Origin: CAYHSY01 sp964359435
Lineage (GTDB): Bacteria > Patescibacteriota > Minisyncoccia > UBA6257 > JAUSGH01
Direction of reading: 5' to 3'
Length of the DNA: 23,015 nucleotides
Assembly: GCA_964359435.1 (NCBI GenBank)
Contig: CAYHSY010000007.1
Span: 1-23,015, forward strand
How positions within the stretch are numbered: position 1 is the stretch's first letter; each line of letters starts with the position of its first letter. The position numbers and the translations under genes were made by a program. This document shows, piece by piece, positions 1 to 6,710 of this stretch. The notes under the pieces are model-generated. The model did no database searches. It was not told the DNA's origin and saw only the letters and a list, made by a program, of their open reading frames with translations.

Positions 1-22
1 TTCTTTTGCATGCTTCGATTTT

Positions 23-39
23 ATCAGTGTCCTAATAGA
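23..39 (-). repeat. Partial inverted copy of the leader-ORF repeat
   Basis: Read on the minus strand this is TCTATTAGGACACTGAT, a 17-nt exact match to 22976-22992, where the same bases form the end of a leader ORF and the start of the next gene. Here the following base changes TGATG to TGATA, and no ATG, GTG or TTG opens the frame within the window, so it looks like a decayed copy. It could also be a DNA-level element. Any gene it served would lie off the left edge. Confidence 0.5.
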
Positions 40-84
40 TTCCGGAATGGACGGATAATCGATTGGTGAGTTGGAGGGTCGCCG

Positions 85-459
85 ATGAGAACTGAATTTT
101 ATCGAACCCAGCGTAAGGCCATGCGCAATGTGACAACAGGGACCTGGCATGCTTGGCACGAGATTTGGGGGTTGATTAGGGGTTGGTTGAAGACTTGGGA
201 TCTGGCTGATTCCTTGTCTGCGTCCACAACGATATCCGCGGATAATTATCTGGAGATCATACAATTGTTCGCGGAGTATATGAACGAACGGCCTAGTCAT
301 GAGATCTTTAACCTTGTGAAAATCAAGGTTGAAATTGATGTCAAATTTGCGAGAAGGGAGGTGGGTCAAAACATGTCCGTGGTAGCCATGAGGGTGCTTG
401 AGGTTGGGGACAGGTGTCTTCAGATTTTGTCGGAGGTCGGGAGGACCAGTAGCTGTTGA
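85..459 (+). CDS. Orphan hypothetical protein, 124 aa
   Basis: I do not recognise this protein. The ATG is chosen because GGAGGG (73-78) sits 6 nt upstream, a strong Shine-Dalgarno. The N-terminal third is rich in tryptophan (TWHAWHEIWGLIRGWLKTW, about residues 19-37). The middle looks helical (YLEIIQLFAEYM), and the C-terminus carries a charged then hydrophobic stretch. There is no signal peptide or clear membrane helix; the product is probably small and cytosolic. The gene is monocistronic: a strong terminator follows 14 nt after the stop. Its SD-led style matches the other orphan genes here (6711, 8815, 14894, 18588, 21728) rather than the housekeeping genes. Function unknown. Confidence 0.72.
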   Translation: MRTEFYRTQRKAMRNVTTGTWHAWHEIWGLIRGWLKTWDLADSLSASTTISADNYLEIIQLFAEYMNERPSHEIFNLVKIKVEIDVKFARREVGQNMSVVAMRVLEVGDRCLQILSEVGRTSSC

Positions 460-473
460 ATTTTCAAATCATG

Positions 474-511
474 CCCCTGCGCGAAAATGATGCGCGGGGG
501 ATTTTATTCTT
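474..511 (+). terminator. Rho-independent terminator of the orphan gene
   Basis: Stem 474-482 (CCCCTGCGC) pairs with 492-500 (GCGCGGGGG), nine pairs with one T-G wobble and a 9-nt loop, followed by ATTTTATTCTT. It separates the first gene from the CobA-type gene. Confidence 0.85.
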
Positions 512-536
512 AGCAGCTATTCGATCCCGTTTTGGG

Positions 537-549
537 TATAATATTTTTA
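537..549 (+). promoter_or_regulatory. -10 box of the CobA-type gene, leaderless geometry
   Basis: TATAAT at 537-542 is followed by 6 nt and an in-frame ATG at 549, so transcription should begin at or next to that ATG. The same spacing is seen at rluD, ftsB and ftsE. I see no convincing -35. Confidence 0.6.
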
Positions 550-551
550 TG

Positions 552-610
552 CCAGGTAGTGAAAGTTTAATCGCTACGCGGCACTCATTAGTTGAACTTC
601 TACTACCTGG
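552..610 (+). promoter_or_regulatory. Long hairpin at the 5' end of the CobA-type mRNA
   Basis: CCAGGTAGT (552-560) pairs perfectly with ACTACCTGG (602-610). After a 2x2 internal loop, AAGTT (563-567) pairs with AACTT (595-599), and TAAT (568-571) can pair with ATTA (587-590) across a bulge. The total is about 18 bp capped by a ~15-nt loop. The hairpin begins just after the predicted transcription start and ends one base before ATG 612. It either forms a 5' UTR structure controlling ATG 612 or encodes a 21-residue N-terminal extension. No match to a known riboswitch is recognised. Confidence 0.65.
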
Positions 611-611
611 T

Positions 612-1145
612 ATGCTTATAGTTTTTACGGGGAATGGCAAAGGAAAGACAACGGCGGCTTTGGGCCAGGCCGCGCGAATGGTTGGCCGAGGCAAAAAAAT
701 TTTAATGATCCAGTGGATCAAAGGGCCGTGGAAATCCGGCGAGGATTTTGTGGATATTGTGGCCCGTGATCAAAAAAGCGGCGGCCGGTTTAAGTTGGTC
801 AAAATGGGACTTGGGTTTGTGGGAATTTTAGGAGATAAGTTGCCGCGCGCGGAACATGTCGCGGCGGCGAGAGCCGCTCTCCTGACTTTTCAAAAAGAGT
901 TGGCGTCAAATAAGTGGGATGCTTTCGTGCTCGATGAAATCAACGTGGCGTTGTCTCTTAAACTTTTGGGTATTAAAGAAGTTCTCGCCGCTGTCAAAAA
1001 GACACCTTTGGATAAATTCGTGATTTGTACGGGACGCGGGGCGCCGCCGGCGCTTGTACGGGCGGCAGATCTGGTGACCGAGATGCGCGAAGTCAAACAC
1101 CCGTTCAATAATGGCAAACTTGCCAAAATCGCTTTGGAGTTTTAA
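612..1145 (+). CDS. cobO: CobA/CobO-type ATP:corrinoid adenosyltransferase
   Basis: Predicted P-loop corrinoid adenosyltransferase (BtuR/CobO/CobP family), which transfers the adenosyl group of ATP to a reduced corrinoid. The protein opens MLIVFTGNGKGKTTAALG, with Walker A GNGKGKTT at residues 7-14. It then has IQWIKGPWKSGE and a Walker B-like FVLDEINVAL, and ends with an FVICTGRGAPPALVRAADLVTEM segment typical of the family. At 177 aa it has normal length. ATG 612 is preferred because family members begin at about this point. The upstream in-frame ATG 549, 6 nt after TATAAT, would add 21 residues encoded by a hairpin and remains possible. No other cobalamin gene is in the window, so the in vivo substrate is uncertain. 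comEC follows after 12 nt, perhaps co-transcribed. Confidence 0.85.
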   Translation: MLIVFTGNGKGKTTAALGQAARMVGRGKKILMIQWIKGPWKSGEDFVDIVARDQKSGGRFKLVKMGLGFVGILGDKLPRAEHVAAARAALLTFQKELASNKWDAFVLDEINVALSLKLLGIKEVLAAVKKTPLDKFVICTGRGAPPALVRAADLVTEMREVKHPFNNGKLAKIALEF

Positions 1146-1157
1146 GCTGCTCTCAAC

Positions 1158-2570
1158 ATGCGTTTACATGACATCGCTTTCTATGCGGCGATATTTTTTC
1201 TGATTGGCGTGTTTTTAGCCAGCAGTTTTTTGGATTCCGCCAGAGCTGTTTATGCGGTTGCCGGAGCCACTGTCCTGGCCCCTGTGTTGTTTTATTTTTG
1301 GCGTGGCGCTATTTTGGCCACTTTGTCCGTGGCCGTCGGCTTGGGCGGGTTTTATATGTTGCTTTATGATTTTACGGCAACCAAAGATATTATGCCTTTT
1401 GGCGTCGTGACGACTATCTCCGGCATCGTAAACCGCGCGGCGCCGACTTCAGCCGGCTTCAGGGTTGATGTCGGGTCTGCCCGGCTTACCTTGCCGCGAT
1501 ATCCGGAATATAAATACGGTGATAAGATTTCGGCGACAGGGGTTTTGGCGGAACCACCGGCAGAAATGCGGTTGCGCTTACTGAAAGACGGCATCACCGG
1601 CACCATGCTCCGCCCGGAAATAAGTTTGATTGAATCCGGACTGGGTAACCCTATTGCCGCTTATCTTTACGGAATTAAAGAACGGGTGGAAGAAATTTTC
1701 CGTTTGGTCTTGCCGCGCCAAGAAGCGTTATTTTTGTCGGGTATCGTGCTGGGGGAGACGTCGGAATTTTCCCGTGAGTTCCGCGATGAATTATCGCGCA
1801 GCGGCACGTCTCATCTGGTGGCTCTTTCCGGCTATAACATTAGTATTATCGCGGACAATCTGGCTTGGCTGCTGCTTTTTTTATTTTCCCGCCGGGCAAC
1901 TTTTATCCTGACAATTTTTGCCATCTTGCTTTTCGTAGTTATGACCGGCGCAGAGGCGTCCGTTGTGAGAGCGGCCTTGATGGGCGGGCTGATATTGCTA
2001 TCCGGGGAAGTGGGACGGGTTTACAGTTTTAGAAATGCAATTGCCTTAACCGCCTTTTTCATGGTTATGTTTAATCCTTACGTTTTACTTTTCGACCTAG
2101 GTTTTCAATTATCTTTTATGGCGCTCCTGGGTATAGTGTATCTTCGACCGCTGGTGGCCCGATTTGGCCGGCTTGAGGGGCCGCCCGGATTTTTGAATTG
2201 GCGTATAAATTTATCCTCAACGATAGCGGCGCAGATTGCCGTGTTGCCGATATTGCTGCATACTTTCGGGAATGTGTCTTTGGTGGGGGTTTTGGCCAAT
2301 GTCTTGATTTTGGGCCTTATGCCGGGAGCAATGGCGGTTGGCGCCCTGATGGCCGGAGTCGGCCTTCTATCCGCGCCGCTGGCCTCCGCTCCAGGACTTT
2401 TAATGCATCCGTTGCTCGCTTACATGCTTTATGTGATCCATGTTTTCGGTTCTTTGGCGCCAGCCACCTTAGCCGGCTTCCCTTTTGGCTTGATGCTTGT
2501 TTATTATGAAGCACTGGCTTTGGCAATTATTTGGTTTGTGAAACACGAAAGGGCCAAAAGATTTTCATGA
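1158..2570 (+). CDS. comEC: ComEC-type DNA-uptake channel, lacking the C-terminal MBL domain
   Basis: Predicted inner-membrane channel for single-stranded DNA uptake. Two or three N-terminal membrane segments come first. A DUF4131/OB-like extracytoplasmic segment follows (about residues 85-140: TISGIVNRAAPTSAGFRVDV and the run to GVLAEP). The Competence domain carries the signature SGTSHLVALSGYNISII, followed by many hydrophobic helices. At 470 aa the protein ends after the Competence domain. Full-length ComEC proteins carry a metallo-beta-lactamase domain in the same chain, but here that part is the next gene, overlapping by ATGA. No Shine-Dalgarno is obvious at ATG 1158, 12 nt after the CobA-type stop, which suggests co-transcription. 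Natural competence is plausible, but no pilus genes are in view. Confidence 0.9.
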   Translation: MRLHDIAFYAAIFFLIGVFLASSFLDSARAVYAVAGATVLAPVLFYFWRGAILATLSVAVGLGGFYMLLYDFTATKDIMPFGVVTTISGIVNRAAPTSAGFRVDVGSARLTLPRYPEYKYGDKISATGVLAEPPAEMRLRLLKDGITGTMLRPEISLIESGLGNPIAAYLYGIKERVEEIFRLVLPRQEALFLSGIVLGETSEFSREFRDELSRSGTSHLVALSGYNISIIADNLAWLLLFLFSRRATFILTIFAILLFVVMTGAEASVVRAALMGGLILLSGEVGRVYSFRNAIALTAFFMVMFNPYVLLFDLGFQLSFMALLGIVYLRPLVARFGRLEGPPGFLNWRINLSSTIAAQIAVLPILLHTFGNVSLVGVLANVLILGLMPGAMAVGALMAGVGLLSAPLASAPGLLMHPLLAYMLYVIHVFGSLAPATLAGFPFGLMLVYYEALALAIIWFVKHERAKRFS

Positions 2571-3415
2571 AAAATAATCAGACATTCGCGGTCTGGGCGC
2601 TCGTAATCTCCATGGTATTTGACGGTTATCTTTGGTTTTTGATTTTTTCGGCTGCGCCGGTTGAGGCCTCCGCGTATTATTTTTTAGATATCGGCCAAGG
2701 CGATGCTACCCTTTTGGTTTTTCCCGGGAACGTGAAATTATTAATTGATGGCGGCCCGGATGCCGCCGTAGTTGATAAGATGTCAGAAATTTTACCATCG
2801 CATGACCGATATATTGATTTGATGCTCATGACTCATCCGCAGCAAGACCACATGGGCGGTTTTCCGGAGGTTTTAAAAAGCTATAAAGTGGGTGCGTTTT
2901 TAGGAACAGGCAGGACGGCGCCGATTGGTTCATACGCGGAATTGATGGGCGGGCTTGCGAAGCGAGGCGTGCCATATATCGGGCTTGAGGAAGGTGACCG
3001 CATACGTTACGGCGATATCATAATTGACGTGCTGTCTCCGAATAAGAGTTTAATGGCCAGCGATGAGTTGAATGACACCGTACTGGTACTTTTGGCGCAT
3101 GACCAGGGCGTGAGGTCGCTTTTTATGGCTGATGCCGGATCAAATGTGGAAAGTTTGTTGGCTTCGAAATATAACTTAGACGCGGACATTTTGAAAGTCG
3201 GTCATCACGGGTCCAGATTTTCTTCTTCGGCGGCATTCCTCGCGGAAGTGACGCCGAAAATTTCCATGATTGAGGTCGGCAAAAACCGTTATGGCCATCC
3301 GACGCCAACGGCCTTGGCGCGGTTGGTTGATGCCCGTTCATTAATATACAGAACTGACCAGGATGGCACGGTGGCATTGAAAATTGAGAAAGGCAAAATT
3401 AGCATTTTTAAATAA
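2567..3415 (+). CDS. ComEC-type metallo-beta-lactamase hydrolase, membrane-anchored
   Basis: This is the MBL-fold partner of ComEC as a separate 282-aa protein. A single hydrophobic segment (about residues 8-30) acts as signal anchor, placing the domain outside the membrane. ComEC-type motifs follow: YYFLDIGQGDATLL, LLIDGGP (58-63), the metal motif THPQQDH (H90, D94, H95), FMADAG (D189) and VGHHGS (H213, H214). The family is thought to degrade the non-transported DNA strand during uptake. ATG 2567 is chosen because it overlaps the comEC stop as ATGA, implying translational coupling. The gene ends just before a terminator shared with the convergent PAP2 gene. Confidence 0.88.
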   Translation: MKNNQTFAVWALVISMVFDGYLWFLIFSAAPVEASAYYFLDIGQGDATLLVFPGNVKLLIDGGPDAAVVDKMSEILPSHDRYIDLMLMTHPQQDHMGGFPEVLKSYKVGAFLGTGRTAPIGSYAELMGGLAKRGVPYIGLEEGDRIRYGDIIIDVLSPNKSLMASDELNDTVLVLLAHDQGVRSLFMADAGSNVESLLASKYNLDADILKVGHHGSRFSSSAAFLAEVTPKISMIEVGKNRYGHPTPTALARLVDARSLIYRTDQDGTVALKIEKGKISIFK

Positions 3416-3440
3416 AAGAGGCCTCCGGTCAGGAGGTCTC
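3412..3440 (-). terminator. Terminator for PAP2, between convergent genes
   Basis: GAGGCCTCC (3418-3426) and GGAGGTCTC (3432-3440) form a 9-bp stem with one wobble. On the minus strand it is followed by TTTTATTT, a good tail for PAP2, and the PAP2 stop codon lies in the 5-nt loop. On the plus strand the hairpin starts 2 nt after the MBL stop but lacks a T-tract. Confidence 0.75.
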
Positions 3441-4043
3441 GGGTTGCATCCGGTAGCCGCTGTAAACGAACCACGTAATATAGCCGACAGCCACACCGGA
3501 GACGGTGTCGGCGATGTAGTGCTGTTTGATGGCAAAGGTTGAAATTATAATCAGCATACCCCAGGTAAAATACAGGAATTTGCTTAGGCCCGACAACTTT
3601 TTTTCCGATGCCGCGAGTAATATGGCGACGCCGGCCGAATGCGAAGACGGGAAGGTATTGTTCGGCAGATCAACGGCGTATAGCCATCGGAGCGGAGCGT
3701 GCGCCCAACATTCGCATTCGTCCAGATTTGGACGGGGATAGCTGGAGGGCAGGATGAGGTAGTAGAAGTACATGATGCCGAAGGCCCAGAGAGTGGCTTT
3801 GGCCATGTCCTTGAAGTACTCAACGGACACATCAGGTGAAAAGACGATGGGCAGCCACATGAAGTAAATGCTCATGTAAACCACCGTGAGTTCCGGCAGG
3901 AATGGCATGGCTTTATCTAACGGAGTTTCAAGTGACACGCCCTTGCTTCGCTCAAGGGTCAGTCCGCCTACTAGCCGATAAGTGGAAGCGAGGATTACCA
4001 GCAAGAAAAGGAAAAGCAGGAATTTCTTGACGGCGGCATTCAC
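3429..4043 (-). CDS. PAP2-family membrane phosphatase
   Basis: Type 2 phosphatidic acid phosphatase-like integral membrane protein, 204 aa, likely acting on a lipid phosphate or polyprenyl diphosphate. Hydrophobic segments lie near residues 8-26, 52-68, 84-100, 134-146 and 158-175. The PAP2 motifs are present: YPRP (102-105), NTFPSSHSAG with catalytic H135, and AIKQHYIADT with H175 and D179. The first basic motif is weak. GGAGG lies 11 nt before the ATG, a longer spacing than usual. A clear sigma70-type promoter lies upstream, diverging from aspS. The exact substrate cannot be told from sequence. Confidence 0.87.
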   Translation of the reverse strand: MNAAVKKFLLFLFLLVILASTYRLVGGLTLERSKGVSLETPLDKAMPFLPELTVVYMSIYFMWLPIVFSPDVSVEYFKDMAKATLWAFGIMYFYYLILPSSYPRPNLDECECWAHAPLRWLYAVDLPNNTFPSSHSAGVAILLAASEKKLSGLSKFLYFTWGMLIIISTFAIKQHYIADTVSGVAVGYITWFVYSGYRMQPETS

Positions 4044-4086
4044 GTGAGATCCTCCGACAAAAAGCCGGGCCGGAAGTTCTTTCTAT

Positions 4087-4115
4087 ATCATATAGATCTT
4101 TATCTATTTGGTCAA
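4087..4115 (-). promoter_or_regulatory. Sigma70-type promoter of the PAP2 gene
   Basis: On the minus strand TTGACC (4115-4110), a 17-nt spacer and TATGAT (4092-4087). The start site would be near 4080, giving a leader of about 37 nt that contains GGAGG. Confidence 0.65.
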
Positions 4116-4116
4116 A

Positions 4117-4146
4117 TTGATATTGTGTATGTTTTTTTGTTACGAT
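4117..4146 (+). promoter_or_regulatory. Promoter of aspS-ndk, leaderless geometry
   Basis: TTGATA (4117-4122), an 18-nt spacer and TACGAT (4141-4146). ATG 4154 begins 7 nt after the -10 box, so the message should start at or near this codon. The region is packed back to back with the PAP2 promoter. Confidence 0.5.
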
Positions 4147-4153
4147 TATGGCA

Positions 4154-5542
4154 ATGAGAACTCTTATAAAAGATATTCTTGCCAGAGTCGGAGAAAGAGT
4201 GACGCTGATGGGGAGTGTGGCTGTTCGCCGCGACCACGGTAAGCTTATTTTTATCGATTTGCGCGACAGGAGCGGGGAATGTCAATTGGTTTTTGTCGGT
4301 AAAGAAATGTATGCAAGTGCTGATGTCCTACGTTCCGAGTGGGTAATCAAGGTTTCCGGCACAGTCAATAAGCGGCCGGAAAATATGGTAAATAAAAATA
4401 TTCTAACCGGAGAATACGAGATTTTAGTTGAGGATCTGGTAATTTTAAGCGAGGCCAAGACACCGCCATTTGATCTGGGGACTGACGGGCGCGAGGTGGG
4501 TGAAGAGAGTCGCATGCAATATCGTTATGTCGATTTGCGCCGGGCGCGGATGCAGAAAAATCTGCGTGCCAGGAGCCGGGTTCTCGCGGCTGTGGATGAG
4601 TTTTTGAAACAGAATGATTTCGTGGAGGTGGAGACGCCGATTTTGGGCAAGTCCACGCCGGAGGGCGCGCGCGATTATCTGGTGCCGGTGCGCGTCCATC
4701 CCGGTAAATTTTACGCGTTGCCGCAGGCGCCACAGCAATATAAACAGCTTTTGATGGTCGCCGGCTTGGAAAGATATTTTCAGATTGCCCGGTGTTTTAG
4801 GGATGAGGATACTAGGGGCGATCGTCAGCCGGAGTTTACGCAAATTGACTTGGAGATGGCCTACGTGGAACGCGACGACGTTTTGGCAGTCCTGGAGGGT
4901 TTGATGGTCCACGTGGTCAAGGCCGTTTTTCCGGAAAAACGCATTACGCAAGTCCCATTTCCTCGTTTGACGCACAAGGAGGCGATGGAGAAATACGGTT
5001 CGGATAAACCCGATTTGCGGCAAGATAAAAATGATCCGAATGAACTGGCCTTCGCGTTTATTGTTGATTTTCCGTTTTATGAATGGGATGAGAAAGAAAA
5101 AAAATGGGATTTTGCCCATAATCCGTTCAGTATGCCGAAGGGGGAGGATTTGCCCGATGATAAGCAAAAAATGGGAGAGGTGGTGGCCGATCAATACGAC
5201 TTGGCTTTGAATGGCTACGAAATAGTTTCGGGCGGCATCCGCAACCACAAGCCAGACTTGTTGAAAAAAGCCTTTATGATGCTGGGGTATGAAGAGCGGG
5301 TGGTGGTGGATAAATTTGGTCACATGATGGACGCCTTTTCCTATGGCGTGCCGCCGCACGGTGGAGGTGCTTTTGGTTTTGATAGGTTGATGATGATTTT
5401 TATGAATGAACCGAATATCCGCGAAGTGATTGCCTTTCCAAAAACCGGTGATGGGTGGGACTTGATGAGCGGCGCGCCGTCGGAAGTCGATAAAAAGCAA
5501 TTGGACGACTTAAATATAGAAATAAAAAAATTAAAAAAATAG
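4154..5542 (+). CDS. aspS: Aspartyl-tRNA synthetase, short form without GAD domain
   Basis: Class II synthetase charging tRNA with aspartate. It has an N-terminal OB anticodon-binding domain (about residues 1-100; GERVTLMGSVAVRRDHGKL). The class II core includes VETPILGKSTPEGARDYLVP, motif 2 FRDEDTRGDRQPEFTQID and motif 3 GGGAFGFDRLMMIF, ending with IAFPKTGDG. The bacterial GAD insertion is missing: GSDKPDLR is followed after only about 13 residues by FIVDFPFYEW. The protein is therefore 462 aa instead of about 590. Start ATG 4154 (MRTLIKDI) is preferred over ATG 4148 because it lies 7 nt after the -10 box. It is the first gene of an operon with ndk, 4 nt downstream. Whether it also makes Asp-tRNA(Asn) cannot be judged here. 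Confidence 0.93.
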   Translation: MRTLIKDILARVGERVTLMGSVAVRRDHGKLIFIDLRDRSGECQLVFVGKEMYASADVLRSEWVIKVSGTVNKRPENMVNKNILTGEYEILVEDLVILSEAKTPPFDLGTDGREVGEESRMQYRYVDLRRARMQKNLRARSRVLAAVDEFLKQNDFVEVETPILGKSTPEGARDYLVPVRVHPGKFYALPQAPQQYKQLLMVAGLERYFQIARCFRDEDTRGDRQPEFTQIDLEMAYVERDDVLAVLEGLMVHVVKAVFPEKRITQVPFPRLTHKEAMEKYGSDKPDLRQDKNDPNELAFAFIVDFPFYEWDEKEKKWDFAHNPFSMPKGEDLPDDKQKMGEVVADQYDLALNGYEIVSGGIRNHKPDLLKKAFMMLGYEERVVVDKFGHMMDAFSYGVPPHGGGAFGFDRLMMIFMNEPNIREVIAFPKTGDGWDLMSGAPSEVDKKQLDDLNIEIKKLKK

Positions 5543-5546
5543 AAAT

Positions 5547-6146
5547 ATGAATAAAAAAGAGCGGACGTTGGTGATGGTAAAGCCGGATGGCGTGCAGAGG
5601 AGTTTGATCGGAGAGATCATCGGCCGGTTTGAGCGGGCCGGTTTGAAGCTCGCGGCCATGAAGATGACGGTGCCGACTGCCATTATGGTCGAAAAGCATT
5701 ATTTGGTTAATCCGGAATGGCGGCGGATCACCGGCGAAAAAACCATTGAGTCATATAAGAAGAAGGGTAAAAAACCGCCGACCGAGGACCCTTATAAAAT
5801 GACCGAGATTATTTTGAGGAATCTTAAAAAATACATGTCGGCCGGGCCGGTTGTTGCCATGGTGTGGCAGGGCGTGCACGCGGTGGGGATTGTGCGTAAA
5901 CTGGTGGGCGGCACGGAACCACTGACGTCTGACGTGGGGACCATCCGGGGCGATTATACCATTGATTCTTATGAACTATCGGACGTTGACGGTCGAGCGG
6001 TGCGGAACTTGGTGCATGCCTCCGGCAATCCCGATGAGGCGGAAAAAGAAATCAAACTCTGGTTCAAGAAAGACGAGCTGGTGAATTATCGCTTGGTCAG
6101 CGAGCAAGTTCTTTATGATGTCAATTTGGACGGGATTTTGGAGTAA
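5547..6146 (+). CDS. ndk: Nucleoside-diphosphate kinase with extra segments
   Basis: Balances NTP pools by moving gamma-phosphate through a phosphohistidine. Family motifs are in order: ERTLVMVKPDGVQRSLIGEII at the N-terminus, SAGPVVAMVWQGVHAVGIVRKLVGGTEP, GTIRGDY, and the active-site region NLVHASGNPDEAEKEI with H157. Canonical enzymes are about 130-150 aa; this one has 199. An insertion (about residues 55-83, lysine- and proline-rich) precedes the Kpn region, another is DYTIDSYELSDVDGRAV, and the C-terminus is extended beyond about residue 170. The start lies 4 nt after the aspS stop with no strong SD, so it is probably expressed from the aspS promoter. Confidence 0.9.
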   Translation: MNKKERTLVMVKPDGVQRSLIGEIIGRFERAGLKLAAMKMTVPTAIMVEKHYLVNPEWRRITGEKTIESYKKKGKKPPTEDPYKMTEIILRNLKKYMSAGPVVAMVWQGVHAVGIVRKLVGGTEPLTSDVGTIRGDYTIDSYELSDVDGRAVRNLVHASGNPDEAEKEIKLWFKKDELVNYRLVSEQVLYDVNLDGILE

Positions 6147-6153
6147 AGCTCTT

Positions 6154-6300
6154 AAATCCGGATATATCATTGCTCGTGGGTCCGGCTCGTTTCTTCCGGC
6201 GAAGAAACGGCCTCAGTCACCTCGATTCGGGTCCGACGTACGTCGGACACCATGCCGAATCGCCTCCGACAAACCCGCTCGCAATAATATATCCCGATTT
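6154..6300 (+). repeat. 147-nt nested inverted-repeat element after ndk
   Basis: The outer arms are AAATCCGGATATATCATTGC (6154-6173) and its near-complement at 6281-6300 (18 of 20 paired). Inside are hairpin A, CGTTTCTTC-cggc-GAAGAAACG (6188-6209), and hairpin B, CGATTCGG (6223-6230) with CCGAATCG (6254-6261). Hairpin B encloses the perfect palindrome GTCCGACGTACGTCGGAC (6231-6248). TTTTATTTCTT follows the right arm, so as RNA it would fold into a branched structure that could end the aspS-ndk transcript. It could also be a MITE- or REP-like element. No reading frame of note. Confidence 0.75.
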
Positions 6301-6357
6301 TATTTCTTAATTTGATATAATTAAATAAAGGTCGTCCAAACTACTTTTATATTTAAT

Positions 6358-6579
6358 ATGAACTTGCGTCATTCTTTGAAGTGCTGGTTGTGGAAGATTT
6401 TGTGGGTTTTGGGCGCCGTGTCTTTGGTGTTGGGCGTTTGGGGCGCTTACAGAGGCGACTTCGTTTTGGGTTTTGATCCGTTGGTCTGGTATTGGAATGC
6501 TTTGGTTTTAGTCGCGCTGGCCATTCCGGTAAAACTGGATTGCCATGATTGCGGTGTTTGCTCGGCGAAGCCAATGTAG
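6358..6579 (+). CDS. Small membrane protein with C-terminal cysteine cluster
   Basis: A 73-aa protein of unknown function. Two hydrophobic segments (about residues 12-30 and 42-57) suggest a helical hairpin. The tail reads KLDCHDCGVCSAKPM, giving a C-x2-C-x2-C arrangement with a histidine that could bind a metal or form disulphides. The upstream region is AT-rich (TTTATATTTAAT directly before ATG) with no Shine-Dalgarno, so the start looks leaderless. It stands alone between the element after ndk and a strong terminator. Confidence 0.65.
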   Translation: MNLRHSLKCWLWKILWVLGAVSLVLGVWGAYRGDFVLGFDPLVWYWNALVLVALAIPVKLDCHDCGVCSAKPM

Positions 6580-6603
6580 TTTGGGTGTTGAGTTTGCGTG
6601 CTT

Positions 6604-6638
6604 GTAAAGACCCGCGTGAGGCGGGTCTTTACTTTTAT
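6604..6638 (+). terminator. Strong rho-independent terminator
   Basis: GTAAAGACCCGC (6604-6615) and GCGGGTCTTTAC (6621-6632) form a perfect 12-bp stem with a 5-nt loop, followed by TTTTAT. It ends the small membrane-protein gene. Confidence 0.9.
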
Positions 6639-6710
6639 ATGATTATGGTTTATGATATTGAGATTCGTGGCGTACCTTGATTTTTGAGGCCCAGTAATGG
6701 AGTGAATCCA

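Noticed and set aside
552..610. Cobalamin riboswitch upstream of the CobA-type gene
   Set aside because: Far too short (about 60 nt) and no B12-box-like sequence is present; it is a single long hairpin.
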